From assembly GCF_910591885.1 (NCBI RefSeq), contig NC_063271.1:12393001-12457000 (forward strand): 64,000 nt of DNA, given 5' to 3'. This DNA comes from Bombus terrestris (lineage: Eukaryota > Arthropoda > Insecta > Hymenoptera > Apidae). Shown here one piece after another: positions 61,184 to 64,000 of the stretch (positions are counted from its first letter, which is position 1; every line of letters starts with the position of its first letter). Both the position numbers and the translations under genes were made by a program. A model generated the notes under the pieces. The model had not been told where the DNA came from, made no database searches, and saw only the letters and a program-made list of their open reading frames with translations.

Positions 61184-61569
61184 TCTGAAAACAACTTATT
61201 TGGATGACATAAATTATATGTGGCTTTTAAATATTTCCCTTTTTTTAAGATTATGAAATTTTTGTGGCATAACCTCATTTAAGACGTAGATGCTTAGAGG
61301 ATTTACTAGTAATTACAATAGACCAATGAATGCTTGATTAAACAAGAAATATGCACGTACAACCACACATGAATGCACAAATCGGTATATTACTTATAAT
61401 AATATTATAACTAAATATTTGGTACAAATAACACTTAGCAAGAAATATCACACACTACAAATGACGGATGCTACCACAGTGATGGTGCTACAAACATTAT
61501 CATATGCTTATTTCCGCCGATTCCCTCCACTGGTAATTTAATTATGTATAACACAAATATAAGGTTGAT

Positions 61570-62180
61570 AACATAGGAATAATGGGAATCGGGATCACGG
61601 TTGTATATAAAAGTCTAGAAACTCCCGTAGAGGCGGTAAGTGTGAATTTGTTTGCAATAGGGCGCTTCAATCGAGAAATTAGAACTTGCTGAAATGTACT
61701 CTGAGCAAAAATGTACACTGAGTCGCGTATCGGTAAAGTATCTTTACCGGCGCTAAAAGAATTTAATATCGGTTGTTAGTCACTTGTACATATTTTGCAC
61801 ACGATTTTAAGAGTCAGAAGGACAGAGGAGGGCCTTTTGAGTAATGACTGCAAATATTTATAATAAACACTAAATTTTTGCTGATTCTTTACACTTCTCA
61901 CTCAATTACTTTCTTCGTCTGCTTAACGGGTTCTGTCTGGCGGTTCCTCTCTCTTCTAAAAAAGCGACGCTTTTGCTGGCGTCCACGTGCCTTAGGCGGG
62001 TTTCCATTTGTCACTTCGTTATAATTTATTTTAACTACGATTAACCTGCTGTGCAAGTGACCAGGATTTGCTGTGTGACGCCATCGTGTAAAAACAGCTC
62101 GAACCTGGTTATCTCTGTCTCTTTCTGTTTCTCCTTAAGGCGGTCGTGTACTCGACTCACGGATCATTAAATAGCAGGGG
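61570..62180 (+). mobile_element. Possible LTR or promoter-bearing retroelement fragment
   Basis: Contains TATATAAAAG at 61604, an AATAAA-type signal in TATAATAAACACT near 61860, and a GC-richer downstream segment (61930-62150) distinct from the AT-rich surroundings. This resembles U3-R-U5 plus leader of an LTR element, but no second LTR or coding frame is visible. It lies about 390 bases upstream of the MDC1-like start, so a host promoter is an alternative. Confidence 0.3.
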
Positions 62181-62454
62181 GATCTAAGGAAAAAGCAATA
62201 AATACCAACTTTTACGTACACGATTATTATGTATTATTTTCTATGTAAATAAGGTTTAATAAATGTTATATAATATAAACATCTTTTTCTTTATTAAAAA
62301 TAACAAGCTGGTTTAATGCTCAATCTACCACTTCTTTTGCAAAAGATCGCGCGGGTAGATTTACGTCTGAATATCATGCTTTCCTTCTTTACGACTTGTA
62401 CGAGGTATATAAGTACCTTCGATTCCCATGTAGATCAAAATAGAACTTTTACTT

Positions 62455-62800
62455 ACTTATTAATAATTTAATTATTGATTTGTAAAAATTAAACTAATAA
62501 TTTACAACATTTCAACTATTACTTTATAACATTTAAGCCATTAATTTATAATATTTAAAATATTAATTTAAAATATTAGATCTATTACTTCATAACATTT
62601 AAGCCATTAATTTATAACAAATAAACTAAAAATTTATAACAGTTACGTTATTCATTTATAACAATTTATTATTAATCTAAAACAATTACTCCATTAATTT
62701 TTAACAATTATATTATTAATCTATGACAATAGGCTTTCACTAATTGAAAATAATCATACTATTAATTTATAATAGTTATATCGCTTGTTTATAATAGAAC
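62455..62800. repeat. AT-rich ~22-bp tandem repeat, array 1
   Basis: Diverged repeats of a unit like TTAATTTATAACATTTAAGC with single-base variation (ATTACTTTATAACATTTAAG, ATTAATTTATAATATTTAAA). More decayed than the second array. Confidence 0.85.
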
Positions 62801-63214
62801 GGTTATTTTCATCATAAACTGGTATTCAATATAAATTAACACAGTTCTAAATCAAAAACTAGTATCACAGAACTGTAAATTTAGTTTCAGCCTGTAAAAA
62901 TTATTATAATCATAAAAATGGTTATTGTAACAAATTGTTGAAGGCGTCAATTTACAATAAAAATTAAAAAATTACTAAATTTCATTGCGTTATAATGGAA
63001 AAACCTTTTATGACATCAGCAAACCGTTACTGTTTGTTTCACCTTCCGTCACTTTGTCAAATGCAACCCATCATGTATATAAGGAACGTGTGATTCGTGC
63101 GCGAGCTCTTTTGTGTGTGAACTCCCGTACCGTGAAGATCGAACAAAAATCGAAGAAAAACCTTCGCGAAGTAAATTATCAAATTATAATATTGAAGGTT
63201 ACATTAGGTAACAT

Positions 63215-63600
63215 TATTTTATGACATTTAAACTATTAATTTATAACATTTAAGCTATTAATTTACAACATTTAAATTATTACTTATAACATTTAAGTCA
63301 TTAATTTACAACGTTTAAACTATTAATTTGTAACATTTAAATTATTAATTTATAACATTTAAGCCATTAATTTATAACATTTAACCCACTAATTTCTTAC
63401 ATTTAAACTATTAATTCATGACATTTAGGCTATTAATTTATAACATTCTAACAATTAATTTACAACATTTAAGCTATTACTTATAAAATTTAAGTTATTA
63501 ATTTCTAACATTTAAGATATTAATTTATAACATCCAATCCATTAATGTAAATCAATTGCTCCACTAATTCTTAACAATTATACCAATAATTTATAACCAT
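63215..63600. repeat. AT-rich ~22-bp tandem repeat, array 2
   Basis: About 16 units of the same consensus (TAACATTTAAGCCATTAATT), better preserved. Some units are shortened (ATTACTTATAACATTTAAG). No coding potential. Confidence 0.88.
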
Positions 63601-64000
63601 ATCAGTAACAAGAATTTATTTTAACTAAGACAGTTTTGTATGAACAATTCCGTAGTCTTTTTATTCGAACATGGGTAACGTTCGATATACAATTTATATT
63701 TATTTTAAAATATATTTCATATTTCATAATAGATCATTTCTTACTTATTTGGAATACTAAGATGGAAGTAAAGACGATTAAATAAATTATTGTTCTATTT
63801 CCGATGTATGAAATCATTCTCTTATTTCAAACGAATTTTTGACGAATTATCTTATTGTTTTAAATTGAGTTACATCACAACAATTCACTTATCGAATTCC
63901 ATTTTTTTTGCTATATTATGTAAATTTACTACAGTTAACGTCATAAACTTGCGACTTAGTAACAGTTAGATTCAAATACCTCGAAACAAGGTTTCGCGTA
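63601..64000. other. AT-rich flank after the tandem arrays, nothing recognised
   Basis: No open frame, repeat or motif I can support. Confidence 0.55.

Noticed and set aside
1..64000. CRISPR arrays, operons, bacterial islands or an endosymbiont insertion
   Set aside because: No repeat-spacer structure, no prokaryotic gene layout; all convincing genes have spliceosomal introns.

Overview
The window is AT-rich, intron-bearing insect nuclear DNA, most likely from a hymenopteran and plausibly a bee. The evidence is eukaryotic splice junctions, mariner, Tc1/Tc3, R1-like and LTR-type mobile elements, and a carboxylesterase pseudogene of insect type. I rebuilt gene models by hand by joining open frames across GT/AG splice sites and checking that the intron phases agree; species and orthology calls are from memory of the families and were not searched.

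Layout. 1-18.4 kb holds no convincing gene. It is an intergenic stretch with a retroposon family that carries a conserved hairpin near its poly(A) end (several copies), an LTR-retrotransposon relic broken by an R1-like element, and two short mariner derivatives. 18.4-32.2 kb (+) is a nine-exon orphan class A GPCR of 675 aa with two upstream ORFs, unusual micro-switch motifs and a very long cytoplasmic tail; its last intron contains a dead transposase gene and a mariner end. 36.6-43.1 kb (+) is a gamma-glutamyltransferase (glutathione hydrolase) with two candidate first coding exons of identical phase, followed at once by three tandem copies of a ~178-bp unit. 46.6-47.5 kb (+) is a tiny NUPR1/p8-like gene with an intron directly after its stop codon.

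48.4-61.2 kb (-) is an MDC1/Mu2-like DNA-damage mediator of about 1686 aa (N-terminal TQ motif, FHA, a very long TQ-rich middle, tandem BRCT), convergent with the NUPR1-like gene. Its 5.9-kb second intron hosts an LTR relic, a Tc3-like transposon with ~114-bp inverted repeats, and an unprocessed carboxylesterase pseudogene on the opposite strand. 61.2-64 kb holds a possible LTR and two arrays of an AT-rich ~22-bp repeat.

The four live genes do not form an evident pathway, although NUPR1 and MDC1 both belong to stress or chromatin responses and lie tail to tail. The most interesting signals are the hairpin-bearing retroposon families, the altered GPCR motifs, the alternative GGT amino termini with a substituted substrate-binding residue, and the TQ-repeat architecture of the MDC1-like protein.
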